Shown here piece after piece: positions 52,850 to 64,000 of a DNA stretch of 64,000 nucleotides (position 1 is the first letter of the stretch; every line of letters begins with the position of its first letter). Made by a program: the position numbers and the translations under genes. Under the pieces are notes generated by a model. It worked only from the letters and a program-made list of their open reading frames with translations. It was not told where the DNA came from and searched no databases. The DNA is taken from positions 10,029,001 to 10,093,000 of the forward strand of contig CM056552.1 of assembly GCA_029721515.1 (NCBI GenBank), given 5' to 3'. Source of the DNA: Synanceia verrucosa. Taxonomy: Eukaryota > Chordata > Actinopteri > Perciformes > Synanceiidae.

Positions 52850-54484
52850 TCAAACTAAATCCACATGTGCTTTCCTCCTTGTGTGACAGTCCCAGTGTGA
52901 GTCTGTATTGCGAGCTGCAGGGCTTTCCACGACCCGGAGAAATCGCTCAACATATGGTGAGTCCACGAAAGCCGGTCGCTGAGGCAGGAGATAGTAATGT
53001 GTGGTGCTGGCCTTCTTGCCATTCTCCATGACGGGGAGGATGCACGGGGACCCCTCACTGTTCTGTCTCTGTAACCCTCGAAAGCTTACAAACTTACCAT
53101 CCGGTGCAAAGCTTTGCGTTGGGGGCATCACCCCATTAATGTATGTTGGGAGGCTCTTGGGGCTGGGGGTACGGGAGCTGCCTCTGGAAAGAGGTTCCCT
53201 TGGAGGCACCTTGGGTGGTTTGTCATCGTCGCTGTAAGCCCCGGATGAGACCTCTGCTGACCAGCGGCGGTAGTCTCCTGTCTTGATTGTTCGTGGAGGG
53301 ATAGGGGGTGGCACCTCGTGCTTATCCGTACTTTGGGTGTGGCGTTTTTGGCAGGTGAGTCGCAGCAGTGACGGCTTGTTAAAGGATCCTGCTGGGCCAG
53401 AGTGCGAGCGTCGTAGCATCCTCTGAGCTTTGTCCTGCTGTCTCTGACAGACCACAGGTTCAGGTGGTTCCTTTCGCCGTGGCTCACACTGTTCCCGCAC
53501 TTCCTGTGTGTGAAGATGCACCTGATGATGCTGCGGTTGGGGTTGCCTCGGGCTTTGCGGTCCTAACGGGCCGTCATAGTAAGCATAGTTAATCTGCCCG
53601 CAGTCCCTGAAGCTCCTTCGACTGGGGACACCGTATCGAAAATGAGACGATTTGGAACACTGATCAGACACGAGGCAGCGGCTATCATCCGAACTCGTGA
53701 AAAATTCTACCTCATTGTCCATAGCCTGTTCAGGCGAGATGTCAGTTTGTGGAGGGATGGGGGGCAGAGGCTTAGAGCATCTGCCCGGCGTCTGTGGTGG
53801 ACTGCTGCACTCGTACACCGAGAGCCTCTGGAACGACGGGACCACCTGGTCATCATCGGCAGGACTCGGGGTTGATGGTTCAGCACTGCAGGACAGGGAG
53901 AGATGGGAGGGCCGCGATTTCTTTGGAGGTAATCTTTGTGAGCTGGGAATGTGTTTATGTCCTGTCACAGAAGAAAAATAAAAAAAAGTCTTATCAATGA
54001 CACAGCATTAAATTATTAATGACAATCATTACTACGACAACCAAAAAAAGGACGACAAGCTCTCTCTAGATGACACATTATGAACTTACTTTCATAACTT
54101 AGAGATGGTGGAGGGTGCCCTTTATGTTGAGCACGAGAGCTGTGATCCAAGTGTGCAGTGTCCATACTGAAGTAGAAGCTGTTCAAGAAAAGTTTACAAT
54201 GTATTTAACTAATCCACGTAAATCCATGTAATTTACAAAAAATCTCAGACTGACCTGAACCATATAATTAAAGCATGCCATGCATATTTGAAAACAACAT
54301 CCCTATCTAAAATGTCTTCTCCTAATGACTGCCAGTGTTGGCATTTGATCACTCACTTGTCCAGCTCATGGCGATAGCTCCAGGTTTGTTTGGATCCAGC
54401 CATGCTGTGACAGTTGCTACCCCTTAGGAAGGGGTTTTCTATGGGAAAAGAGATCTCCTGGGCAGTCAGGCCCACTGTGGACAT
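52850..54484 (-). CDS. errfi1: ERBB receptor feedback inhibitor 1 (Mig-6/RALT)
   Basis: Cytosolic adaptor that binds active EGFR/ERBB kinases, blocks their activation and promotes their turnover. It acts as an inducible negative-feedback regulator. Three coding exons join in phase: 54484-54357, 54166-54090 and 53961-52850, giving 438 aa (human 462). The N-terminus MSTVGLTAQEI matches the conserved start of the family. Visible blocks are KPLPPIPP (132-139), RRSFRDCGQINYAYYD (183-198), the 14-3-3-type RRSHSGPAGSFNKP (252-265), VPPPIPPR (285-292) and DYRRWSAEV (298-306). The kinase-binding segment PPKVPPREPL to NGVMPPTQSFAPDGKFVS (317-361) follows, then HYYLLP with the paired Tyr 391/392. An aromatic contact in segment 1 is Phe359 where human has Tyr. 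No frameshift is seen. The start is fixed by homology and the upstream exon is non-coding. Confidence 0.95.
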
Positions 54485-54564
54485 GCTCCAGGCACACTCG
54501 GGTCGCATCAAAAAGTCAGGAAACGCTCAGATCGCCTGGCCAGCTGCCCCTGCTTCTGGTGTAC

Positions 54565-56774
54565 CTGTAATACAGCCAAGAGACAGCCATGAATGACAGT
54601 GAAAAAAGGCTGAAAGCAAAAGCAGATGAAAAGAAACAGAACATGTGGTAGCACATTGAAATACACTCTGAAAGCAGAGCCCACATCCTCTACTGGAGCC
54701 AACAAAGAGAGAAAGTGCTGATATTAGAATAGAAATGACACAATTATCCCCCTTTCTGCTGCTCACCAAGCCAAACGTTTAGCTATTCTGGTGATTGTTG
54801 TGAAGGCAACAAGCTCTTATGAAGGTGGAATGACAAAAGCTCAGTTTGACAAGATTTAGGACACCTATGTCTCAACACACCATGAGAGTGCTTTACAAAT
54901 ACAGTAGAAAAGCAGTCGACAGAGTAGATGAAGGATGGAAACTGCAACTGTTGACAGTACACCTAAAATCTTGACATACAAACAAATATGATTATTTTTC
55001 AGCAGCACACTGAATGATGTAAATTCAACAAAGCGATTTTAAGCGTAAACACATAAAGCAACTCTAATTCTTCCTCCTGTGCCTCCACTCTTAAGAAGTT
55101 CACAGTTTATTTTAAACTTGACTGTGCTGTGCTGCACTGCTGCAATCTCGCCTGTCCTGAACAGCAGAGGAAGGGGCTCCTCCGGTTACCAGAGATATAC
55201 CTGATGTCGCAACATCTCCTCCAGTCAAATGACCTGAATGTTTGAGTCATGTCAAGTATGTCAGGGCTGAGTAAACAATGCGTACAACATTCAGGGGGGA
55301 GGAAACCCTGCAGCATGTTGATATTTCTGGTGGTCAGGGATACACTGAAAAGAAAAAACCTGATCAGATATGTCTCGCACTGGACGAACCTGTTCAGTAT
55401 GTCACACTCTGTCGAGTCAAGTGTTAAAGTATGCAGAGCCTTTCTGTTTTCACGTGTGACTATAATCTACTACTTCAGTGCCCCCAGAAGTCCTATTCTT
55501 CCAGAACGCAGCAAAACGTCCATCAGTCCGGTGGTCGTCTCTTCTGGAGACCACAAATGAGGTGCTTGCACACCCAGAGACACGCCGTCCTCTTTATAAT
55601 GTTGGAGTGATGACTGAGGGGAACACGGCCCCCTCGTTCCCGGTCTCCTATGAGCCATATTTATGTGTTGCCCTGACAGCTGGTGAGACACAAAGCTCTA
55701 AAACAACAGGAAGCCTGGGGGCATCAGCGTGAGCCAAACTGCCCAACAAGGCATGCGATCACCATGCCCAGGGCCGTCGATTCGGTTCGGCGGGGATGGG
55801 AAGCAACATGATCCTCGATAATGAACCTCGGGTGCTTGAGCTTCCTCTTGCAACAGGTGCAAAGACAGTTCATCCTGGCAGTTAAGCACAGGGGCATTTA
55901 CAGGCAACAGGATTAAACAAATGATGTGTCATGCAGAGCATTGACCTTCATCTTACAATGGAAATATATATCACTTTTACGTAATTCATGATCAGATCAT
56001 CTGGACAATGAGTCTTTATGTGGTCAAGTCTGGCCTTTCTTTGCATATAACCTATAATATAGAACATGTATAGAGCAGTGAGAGGACACACAGGGTGCCG
56101 CTGGAGAGGAGGAGGTGTGATGGGGTGAGCAGTGATGTCAAACATCAGCAGATACCTTGCCTTTCATTCAGGAGTGTAGTAGTCACAGGCCTTGAAAGAA
56201 GCAGTTCACACCCCGCTCATGACACCCCTGCAGCGGTTTCCGAGCAACCATACCCGCTCTACCTGTGCGGCAAGCAAACAGCGCGCACACCCCCTCACTT
56301 TACCGGATTGAGATAATAATGGTTAAAAGCCCTCTAGCAGGCAGGTGACTCACACCACAACACACAAGTCAGCTATCTGGCAACTGGGCCAGGTAGTGAT
56401 GATACATAATGGATAGTTATTTCCCTTTTGGGTTGAAATAAAAGAAATAAAAGAATCAACCACCCATGTTGGAGGTGTGCAATAAAAACAAAAAGCTATG
56501 TAAGGAATCCTGAATTGTACATGTATAATAAAAGATACAGGCAGCCTATAGAGTGAGTACTGGTATGTTTTTGAACTTTAAATTAAAATAAAAGATAAGC
56601 TGCTCCTCTCGGTGGTTCTTCACAACACAAAACACAGACACAAGACAGTCCTGATCGCACTGGTGCATCAAACCAGTGGTGTTTGTTTGCTGGCACTGAC
56701 ATACAAAACAATAGACAAGACATGGGCTCTTAGCAGGCAGCACCACACATTTCAGATCATTTTTCTCAACTCAC
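54565..56774 (-). other. errfi1: errfi1 intron 1 (5' UTR intron)
   Basis: The intron is bounded by a donor GTGAGT (plus 56769-56774) after the predicted non-coding exon and an acceptor ATTACAG (adjoining plus 54564) before the exon with the start codon. It contains scattered short open frames on both strands, none recognisable. First introns of such inducible genes often hold enhancers, but I can name no specific site. Confidence 0.5.
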
Positions 56775-56836
56775 CTAAATAACTTCTCAGTTCTCCTCCG
56801 CCGACTCGCTCCTAGACTCCTCTTTGGCAAAAAAAA

Positions 56837-56871
<35 letters not shown>

Positions 56872-56985
56872 CACAGATACATAAATATCTACATCTATAT
56901 ATCGCTCCTCTTTGGCTTTTGAGTCTGTCCTGATTGCATCATGGACAGGACGCTCCGGATAAAATGTGAGTCTTTTTCGATCAGT
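56775..56985 (-). other. errfi1: predicted errfi1 non-coding exon 1
   Basis: On the minus strand the segment lies between a TATA box (plus 57008-57013) and a perfect GTGAGT donor (plus 56769-56774), giving an exon of about 210 bp. It contains an (AT)n-rich tract (plus 56829-56870), so the 5' UTR length may vary between individuals. No coding frame is required here because the start codon lies in the next exon. Confidence 0.5.
56829..56870. repeat. A-run and (AT)n microsatellite
   Basis: A poly-A run passes into alternating AT with single-base interruptions. It lies inside the predicted errfi1 5' UTR exon. Confidence 0.85.
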
Positions 56986-57007
56986 GTGGTGTTGTAGTGA
57001 ACACAGC

Positions 57008-57013
57008 TTTATA
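57008..57013 (-). promoter_or_regulatory. errfi1: errfi1 TATA box
   Basis: The minus strand reads CTTATAAAG, about 25-30 bp before the likely start near plus 56980. It is followed by an exon-like stretch and a consensus donor. A TATA-type core promoter fits a strongly inducible gene. Confidence 0.5.
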
Positions 57014-57461
57014 AGCTCCACACCACAGACCAGCTGGCTCCACCTTCAACACTTGCCCTTAAAGGCGCAGTGTCCACTTCCACCAGCACGTCTCTCTGCA
57101 ACCTACGTGCAGGACAGGCTGAGTGCACACAGGCCTGCAAAATTTTTCCTTTTCTTCTCAACGAAGACCAAAAACTGAAGAGTTATTTTGAGCATTTTGT
57201 GGCCAGCAAAGTCTGCAACTTTGTCCATTTAAATATAAGGATGCAGCTTAAATAGTCAGTCCACAACAACAATGAACAATGTACAAAATATATTTGATTT
57301 TGTCAGTATCACCAAGTCAGAGAGTACCTTCATCCTGCTTTGTGTCCTTAGAATAGAAAAGAATAGTTTTTATTCATCCCCCATTTTGGAAGAATTCACA
57401 ACACTATTGGAATAATAGAATATGTAATAAAAATAATAAACATTTACAGTATGTACCAAAC

Positions 57462-57765
57462 AGGGCCACACAGTGGTGTAGTGGTTAGCACTGTCACCTC
57501 ACAGCAAGAAGGTACAGGGTTTGATTATCAGCCCGGGGCCTTTCTGTGTGGAGTTTGCATGTTCTCCCCGTGTCTGCGTGGGTTTTCTCCGGGTACTTCA
57601 GCTTCCTCCCACCATCCAAAAACATGCATGGGGATTAGGTTAATTGGCGAATTTTAAATTGCCAGTAGGTGTGAATGTGAGTGTCTGTCTCTATGTGTCC
57701 TGTGATGAACTGGAGACTTGTCCAGGGTGTATGAGGATAAGCAGTAGAAAATGGATGGATGGATA
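57462..57765 (+). mobile_element. tRNA-derived SINE
   Basis: The tRNA-like head has an A-box region tggtgtagtggttagcac and a B-box-like ggtttgattatc. A conserved body follows (gagtttgcatgttctccccg, gggttttctccgggtact, aaaacatgcatg, gttaattgg). It ends in tandem ATGG repeats (ggatggatggata). Structure and body are those of a SINE widespread in teleosts. Its only open frame is a by-product. Confidence 0.8.
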
Positions 57766-59002
57766 CAGGGCTAACTAACTTGATGTGATCCTCAAAAAGC
57801 AGAGCAGGTGCAAACACAAGCATGTAGCTGATGAACTGCTCCAGAGAGAGATGGATGGTTGGACACAGGAAACACCTTGACAATAGTAAGTAAAAACAAT
57901 TACGCTGCTACAACATGTAGCTTGTCTGTGAATTGCAGCTTAATGGGGATAATTGTGTGCTGTTCTTTGCAGCAACAGCAAAGTAATAATTATAAAGTGA
58001 CACACCGTCCTGTGAGTTTAGCATTTATGCCCTATATTGTGCTTCATGGTTGCATGCAAACTGCACAGACCTGCAGGGAGACGGGGGCAGTAAGTGGGAT
58101 GGCTCCAGGGTGGATAACAGACAGCAGGCAAAGAAACACAGCCAGAAACACTTTTATCTGCACAGCTGAATGCAGTCCAGATTGTTTAGCTGCTCACTTA
58201 TCAGATCAGATTCAGCTTCTTTTTGCTGGACCTGTTCTCTGCGTACCTGACGTAAAGCACACTTAAACACAGTGCAGTTAGATAACCCAGGCTTGACATA
58301 AACAGTCTTTGTTTCAGTTTAAGGTGAATATTCTTAGACAGGCCATCCCCCTCACAGTCACTTAGCCTACTTAGATCCTTAAGTGGTGTTGTATTAACTA
58401 TGTCACCTAACCTAACCGGGCTATACAAACCCAACAGTGACATGCACACTAACCAAACACAGCGATACAATGGCGACAAACAACTTGTGTGTTGAATCAA
58501 TAGTGGCAGAAAGCAGAGGTGTGTGCAGAGAGAGAGAGAACAGAGTGTTCTTGTGCCCGAGTTCTTAAATCCTTTACAGCTTTGTGCACTGGGTCCCCAA
58601 AACCCAAAGGCTTATCAGGGCATATTTGGTCTGTGCTTGGGCCAGGCTATCGCTAACCCCCCTTCATAATTTCAGGAACATTTTTGGGATTCCCTGGGCC
58701 AGTAATAACAGAGGAGCAGGGGAAGGGGGTTTAGCAAGGTTGGATTTACAGCTCGTGTTTGTGAATGTGAATAATATGAGCATCAGAGTTGGGATTCGAA
58801 ATGATTTGCATTTTTTGGTACATATTTTTAAAGTGGGAGAAATCCATTTCAAATCCAGTTCAATAATGCATGTGTTTGTTCCTATTAAACATCTCTGAAT
58901 CGGTTGGTAAAAATCTTTCCATGTTTCACTAAACTGACTCTTCACGTTCAAACTGCCTCTCCTCCCACTTCAGCCCCCCCTCCCTGCCTGTGAGCCACAC
59001 TG

Positions 59003-59304
59003 TGATGTCATCACTCACAGGAAGTTCCTTATAAAGTTAGCCAGGGAGGGAAGTTTTTTTTTTTTTTTAAAAAAAAGGTGGTCACGGAGGGAGATAAGCA
59101 CCCACTGCCAGAGAAAGCTCTGTTGAGAGTTTGAGGTTCTAGAAAGAGAGGATATTCCTCCTCCGGAAAAATGACTTTGCCTTTTCTTTGGTTCTGTGTC
59201 ATGACTCATGCTGGGATTAATCCGGCATCTTCCCACCCCTGAATAAAATGACACCTTCGGCTCGTTTTTCTCTCAGCTGCGCTCAGAGCAGAAAGGAATT
59301 TCCC
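59003..59304. promoter_or_regulatory. candidate inducible enhancer or promoter
   Basis: Within 300 bp there is an ATF/CRE-type TGATGTCATCA (59003-59013), a TATAAA (59030-59035), an HSE-like TTCTAGAA near 59137, a perfect AP-1 site TGACTCA (59202-59208) and a perfect NF-kB palindrome GGAATTTCCC (59295-59304). The cluster is about 2 kb upstream of the predicted errfi1 start. A stress and mitogen response element for errfi1 is a reasonable inference. A promoter of an unseen plus-strand transcript is the alternative. Confidence 0.4.
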
Positions 59305-60224
59305 TTTGAGGCTCACACTGAAACACAATGGTATACTCATGCAGTGACGCTTCAGTCACTCAGCTTCCTATGAATCCCTCACCAACAGGAAGGGTGGAGT
59401 TAAGTTGAAAAACTGCATCATCAGTGTAAATGATTTATTCACTAAGGAGGCCACAGCATTGATTGCTCCTGTCTGCTGAGGTAATTCAGTTACGTGCACA
59501 TTTAGCCTTCGTCCAAAGTTCACACTGATATAAATACAGCAGCAGAAGGTTCAGTGTTGTAGTAAAAGGTGACGTCAAGATTTCAGTGAATAAGTGTTAA
59601 ACCATTCAGCACCTTTATAAAAAACAGGAGATAAAGCAGAGTTGGAGAACTCAGGTTAATTTCGTTGTGGGACAGTAGGAAAATCCTGTATTTCTATTGT
59701 GAGCATTGTGGAGAACTAAACCTATGAGGGTGGTAAATGGACTGCATTAACTCTTTTCTAGCCCTGCATTCATCCTTTCACACATACCAGACAAATTTAT
59801 CAGCCTACCTGCCCTCGTTGTCTCAAAGAGCCTCCAGCATCACGAAGAGCTTTAATTCAGACTCTTTCTGTCTCAGTGAGTTCCCTACACTTCACCATTT
59901 CAAACAGGAGTGAGGAATTTCAAATTGAATTCACCTTTTTAGACCTAAATTTGAGCCAGAACACTGGGATTCTCTGAGAAGTCAGAAATTAATCAAGAGT
60001 AACATACAACAACTCAAACACATGCTTCTGTTCAGGAATGAAAGTAAATAACTGTAATAACTGGCATCTCATTCAAAAAATAATCCTGTGATTTGCTGTT
60101 TTTTCTGCTTTTTTTGTAAAACAATAAATTTGAAAATTCATGGATAACAGCAATGATTATATTTTAGCATTAAATATAGAATTTTTCATTGTTAATTTAG
60201 GGCAGTGGTGGCAAACACCTTACA

Positions 60225-60455
60225 CTGGGTGGTGGTCTAATAAATGTGTGAAGCACTGTACGCTCTGTACACTGGTGACAGGGGCTGCTGTACAAGGTGC
60301 CACCTGTTCCTCAGGAGAGATAAACATTCACATGCACTCTTACAGAAATGTGTGGTTTAGTATGTTGCTCAAAGACACAACAATATTGTGAACTGCAGGG
60401 AGCAGGGATCCAACCACCGACCTTCTGTTTAGTGAACAACCACTCAACCTCCATT
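60225..60455 (-). mobile_element. tRNA-derived SINE fragment, minus strand
   Basis: Read on the minus strand, a tRNA-like head (gttgagtggttgttcacta, then gtcggtggttggatccctg) is followed by a body with tgtgtctttgagcaacata. This matches the order of a second common fish SINE type. It is diverged, and its 3' end is uncertain. Confidence 0.5.
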
Positions 60456-62054
60456 TAAAACCAGTTTTTGACTCTAGAAAAGTGTCAATCAACCATCAAT
60501 CAATTATCCATGGAGAAATGCAACAGTAACCCACAGAAAGAATACACTTTTCATTTCAACAGGAGTGCATCTTCACTGTAGACGAGCTGTGCAACCAGCC
60601 GCTGCTGCTGTAAGCAGCACAGCCGAGGCTCAGGCTGACACATCGGAGTGTACTGCTGCTGGATCGTGGTTTCGTCTGGCAGACCCACACACACTTGGCT
60701 CCTGCCGTGGAAACAAAAACACAAATCCCCAAGCAACGGGCTGTCATCTCTCACTACAATGTAAATACAACCATATTAAAGCACTTCTACTCTTAAACCA
60801 TCCCAAATTCCTGAGAGTCCTCCAGCTGCTTCACTTATTAATCACTTCCTGTATTGGTACTAAGACTTCTGGGAAATGGAGGGATTTAAGAGTAAATTGC
60901 CTCACACGCAGGTATTTTCTATTTCAGAGCGCAGTATAATCAAAAGCAGCAATAATGAGTCATCTTTGCATCACTCCTCAACATTGTTATGTTGAGTGGT
61001 TCAAGTGCCGCCACAGCCTGCTGTTAGTAATGGGTGGAGCGAGCCACACTGCCTCCTCGATGATGACAGGGTGTGTTTAGTCTCAATGACCCAAGGATCA
61101 CTTCAAACATAGACCGGGGGAGTTATTGGCGAGTTCATCCTATGACTGAGACTGAATCAAATGTTAGTGATTATGGTGGCTGGTTATTAGTGAGGGTAAC
61201 ACATTGTAATAATTCCATATCCGGGGAGGGAAGTAGGAAAAAAAACAATGGGAACATCCACCCACAGTCATACGAACACTCTCATTTGTTTCATCATATT
61301 TGGGGAGAAGCTGTGAAAACGACAGCTGCGGTGTGATGAGAACGTCACGTTGGTTTCTCTTCTCTCCAGCTGCTGGTTCAGAGCCACGTCTGCACTGCTG
61401 GACCTCAACAGGATTGACTGACACAGATGGAGACCGGCTCGTAATACGCCTTGTTTCCGGCGTTGTAACTAACATCCAGTGTCCAGAACACCGGCTATCC
61501 TTTGCCTTTATTTTCTGTTCTGGCTGCATTATTGAATCCTAAAGGGTCCCATGAAGAAAAGAATTACCTGTGTCCTGCAATGTAATGCTTGTATTGTGTT
61601 TCAAACGTCCAAAACAGGGGTTTCTGGCATTTGGCCGATGAGTATCCCAGGTTTCCGGTGTCACTGATGTCAGCCTGTAGGGGAAAATGTTTAAGTTTTG
61701 CTTAATGTAGCAATCTATTAATCTTAAGTAACAACTGATTGTTGAGGGAATTCATTCTTCCCCTGGTTTCCTGGTTGAGCCTCACTCATGGGGGAGATTA
61801 GAAAGACAGCTCATAGCAGGACCCAAGGCCCCCGGCTCTGCTGATAAAGATTTCAGATGTTGTCCACCAAGAATCAGCAAGCTTGCCATCAGAAGGGGGT
61901 ATTTTCAGTGGAATAAGGTATAAATCAGTAGCCACGGGGTTAAGAAAGCACTGCTACTCTCTTGGTGCACAAAGAGGACAGAAAAACACATGTGTGAAGT
62001 CCACAGATGAGCTACAGTCAGTGAACTGAACAAGTCCTGTTTTCCCATTTCTGA

Positions 62055-62070
62055 GTGTGTGTGTGTGTGC

Positions 62071-62123
<53 letters not shown>

Positions 62124-62126
62124 TGT
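62055..62126. repeat. (GT)n microsatellite, interrupted
   Basis: About 36 GT/GA/GC dinucleotides, mostly GT, with interruptions near the left end and one GA near the right end. Confidence 0.95.
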
Positions 62127-63504
62127 GGCAGGGTCTGATGACAGGGACTGAGTCATTCAGGGCAGAGTATGTGCTTTGTCAGAGCGCCTTTTGTTCCATT
62201 CACACATGGATTTAGGGCCCTTGATGAAGACTACCTGATCCGGCGCTGGCACAGCAGCCACATTAATTCCCCTCAACAGAAATGTTCTGGATCACCGCTC
62301 GCACAAGCCTCTTAATGAGCAAGCCGACAGGTTCAGGAGAATACAGATGGGGGCCAGCTCCCATTTTCCATCCCCTACATGAGCAGATTGGCTGTGCAGA
62401 TGCATATGTTTGTGGCAAAACGTGGCGCTCCAGGGGGAGAACTGTGCGTGGGTGGAAACGCAGTCCTGTCCTCGACCCAGTCATCACGGTACGAGGTTTA
62501 TGGCGGCCTTGGGGCTTTGTGCTGAAAGCTAAGCCTGATGAATAACTAAACTGCCATCTACTCTGCACCACAACATCATTTGTATTGTTTCTCAAGAGTT
62601 AATACAAAGCCACACTAAGCCATGGTGTAACATTTAGAGAACATTGAATGCTGGACAGACAGTCATTCATGCATAGCATACAAATATATTCCTTTTTATT
62701 ATCGTTCTGTTTCACATTATGATCAATTTTATTTGTGACACAAAAAAATGTAGTGAAATGCAAGGTGGAGTACTCTTAATGCCAAGCTAAAATTAGCTTG
62801 CAATGAATTCTAATAATTAAATAAAATTACAGTTTCCAGTGTTGCAGTTTACATTCATGTCTGTACAAAATGTTCCATTATTTTATGATCTTCAAGATTA
62901 AGTTATTACCAAAACACGTTTTGCGACCAAAGAAATTAGTATTTCTGAGATATTGCTTTCACAAGGACAGATCAAACAAACTGGAAATTATGCCTTCATG
63001 GTTGTCACCGACACAGAGCCATATTAAGAAAAGGGAAATATAGAGGATAAAACAATAAAACACTAACAATGCACATATATTCACTGGTTACATGGACAGG
63101 TAATTTTACCGTTTTTAAAAAATGTAAAATTGTACATGATGGCACAATTTGTGAAATGTTAGCCAACTATACAATTTTATACACCCTGAGGTGCAAATAC
63201 ACAAATGTTAAGAGTAAAATGTAAAGTGTTTCCATACAGGGCAGGAAGGAAAACTAAAAGATTTGACGAGTATTAAAATAATATTAAATTACAGAAATCT
63301 TTGGCTTTAGCAATCAAGAGATCTCAACCTCGTTGAATCTTTTCTAGTAATGATGTTCATCCCGATACTTGACTTTATTTAGATATGTTGGCAACTATTT
63401 GAAATTGTTATCCATCTCAGAATTTACGTCTTCTTATTGTATCATGTTTACTGTATGTTACTCCTAAAACAACAGAAAATATTAAGATTTTACACCATGG
63501 TACC

Positions 63505-63540
63505 ACAAAGACAAAGACAAAGCCAAAGCCAAAGGCAAAG
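63505..63540 (+). repeat. short hexamer tandem repeat
   Basis: About six copies of acaaag/ccaaag/gcaaag in a row. It is too short to assign a role. Confidence 0.8.
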
Positions 63541-64000
63541 CAGAGGCTTCACAGGAGCCACCTTCACTGTGTTGTAAATTTAGCTCTAGCTTCAAAGTCA
63601 GAGTGAAAAAGGACTATAATTATGTTGGTGCAGAAAACTAATGAGTTATCACTGCTGCATACCCTATATTTTTAAATGTAACCAGTGATGCTGATTGGGC
63701 TTGAGGTTGGATTACTTGGGTGCAGCACTGTAATTCTGATTTAGTTTCTCAAACATGGTTCATACTTTGTAGGTCTACTGTTGATTTAGTGAACTAACTT
63801 TCTAAAAATATTAGGGTCACTACGACGGACAACGTCTGTTCCAAGAGGCGATGAAATGTAGAATTAGAGGTTGTTATGCTTTGTAGATTTAATGTAAATC
63901 TCAGTTTATCCTTGTCTTTTTTTCTGCCTTCTGGTAAAGCTTGCAGACGCTCTCCTCCCCACACCGCTGTGGTCCCTGGCAGGAAGTAAATCAGCCAGGG

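Larger units (their letters stand above)
57770..64000. other. distal spacer upstream of errfi1
   Basis: No gene is recognisable on either strand. Open frames up to about 135 residues lack family resemblance and splice context. The stretch holds a regulatory-looking cluster (59003-59304), a minus-strand SINE, a GT microsatellite and a short hexamer repeat, listed separately. Confidence 0.55.

Noticed and set aside
53001..53981. Several ORFs on both strands overlapping errfi1
   Set aside because: They are shadows of the errfi1 last coding exon, whose minus-strand frame matches the known protein throughout.
57451..57657. 68-residue ORF with a Cys-rich look
   Set aside because: It is a translation of the tRNA-derived SINE body and not a gene.
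58584..58898. 104-residue plus-strand ORF
   Set aside because: No recognisable domain, and another ORF overlaps it on the opposite strand. It is best taken as chance in non-coding DNA.
61164..61529. 121-residue minus-strand ORF
   Set aside because: No family resemblance, no promoter or splice context, and an overlapping ORF on the other strand.

Overview
The window is nuclear DNA from a ray-finned (teleost) fish. It has small genes with short GT-AG introns, long AT-rich spacers, many CA/GT microsatellites, fish-type Tc1 and MITE remnants and tRNA-derived SINEs. Proteins of two flanking genes, mrps16 and errfi1, read as clear fish orthologues. A percomorph-like species is likely, but I cannot fix the species from sequence alone.

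Layout. 1-6050 is intergenic with microsatellites and one old SINE. 6050-8320 is mrps16 (+), the mitochondrial small-subunit ribosomal protein bS16m, with a housekeeping-type ETS/YY1 promoter; I reconstruct 3 coding exons and 136 aa. 8320-10570 is a spacer holding one TATA box, a weak ORF and a repeat fragment. 10571-45270 is one giant membrane-mucin gene (+). 45530-50930 is a spacer with the broken remains of a DHX15-type RNA helicase gene (-), a Tc1 transposon copy with a MITE inside it, a second MITE and a pair of RFX-type boxes. 50930-57010 is errfi1 (-; Mig-6/RALT, an inhibitor of EGF-receptor kinases), with 3 coding exons, 438 aa, a long 3' UTR and an upstream non-coding exon behind a TATA box. 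57010-64000 is a spacer with SINEs, a GT microsatellite and a cluster of AP-1/CRE/NF-kB-like sites about 2 kb upstream of errfi1.

The main item is the mucin. Nine coding exons can be joined with consistent phases to 32,865 coding bases (10,954 aa). Exon 1 encodes a basic, hydrophobic signal sequence. Exon 2 is a single 31,905-bp exon, almost all of it a tandem array of a 96-residue (288-bp) Ser/Thr repeat. The spacing from the first to the last marker equals exactly 107 periods once eleven +3-bp and two -9-bp in-frame indels are counted. A Cys-rich EGF-like segment, a split SEA domain with a PGSVVA cleavage motif, a second EGF-like segment, a transmembrane helix and a 43-residue tail follow. 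This is the EGF-SEA-EGF-TM plan of the MUC3/MUC12/MUC17 family.

The three intact genes do not form an operon or pathway. A membrane mucin with EGF-like modules next to an EGF-receptor inhibitor is a notable juxtaposition, but nothing in the sequence shows that they are co-regulated.
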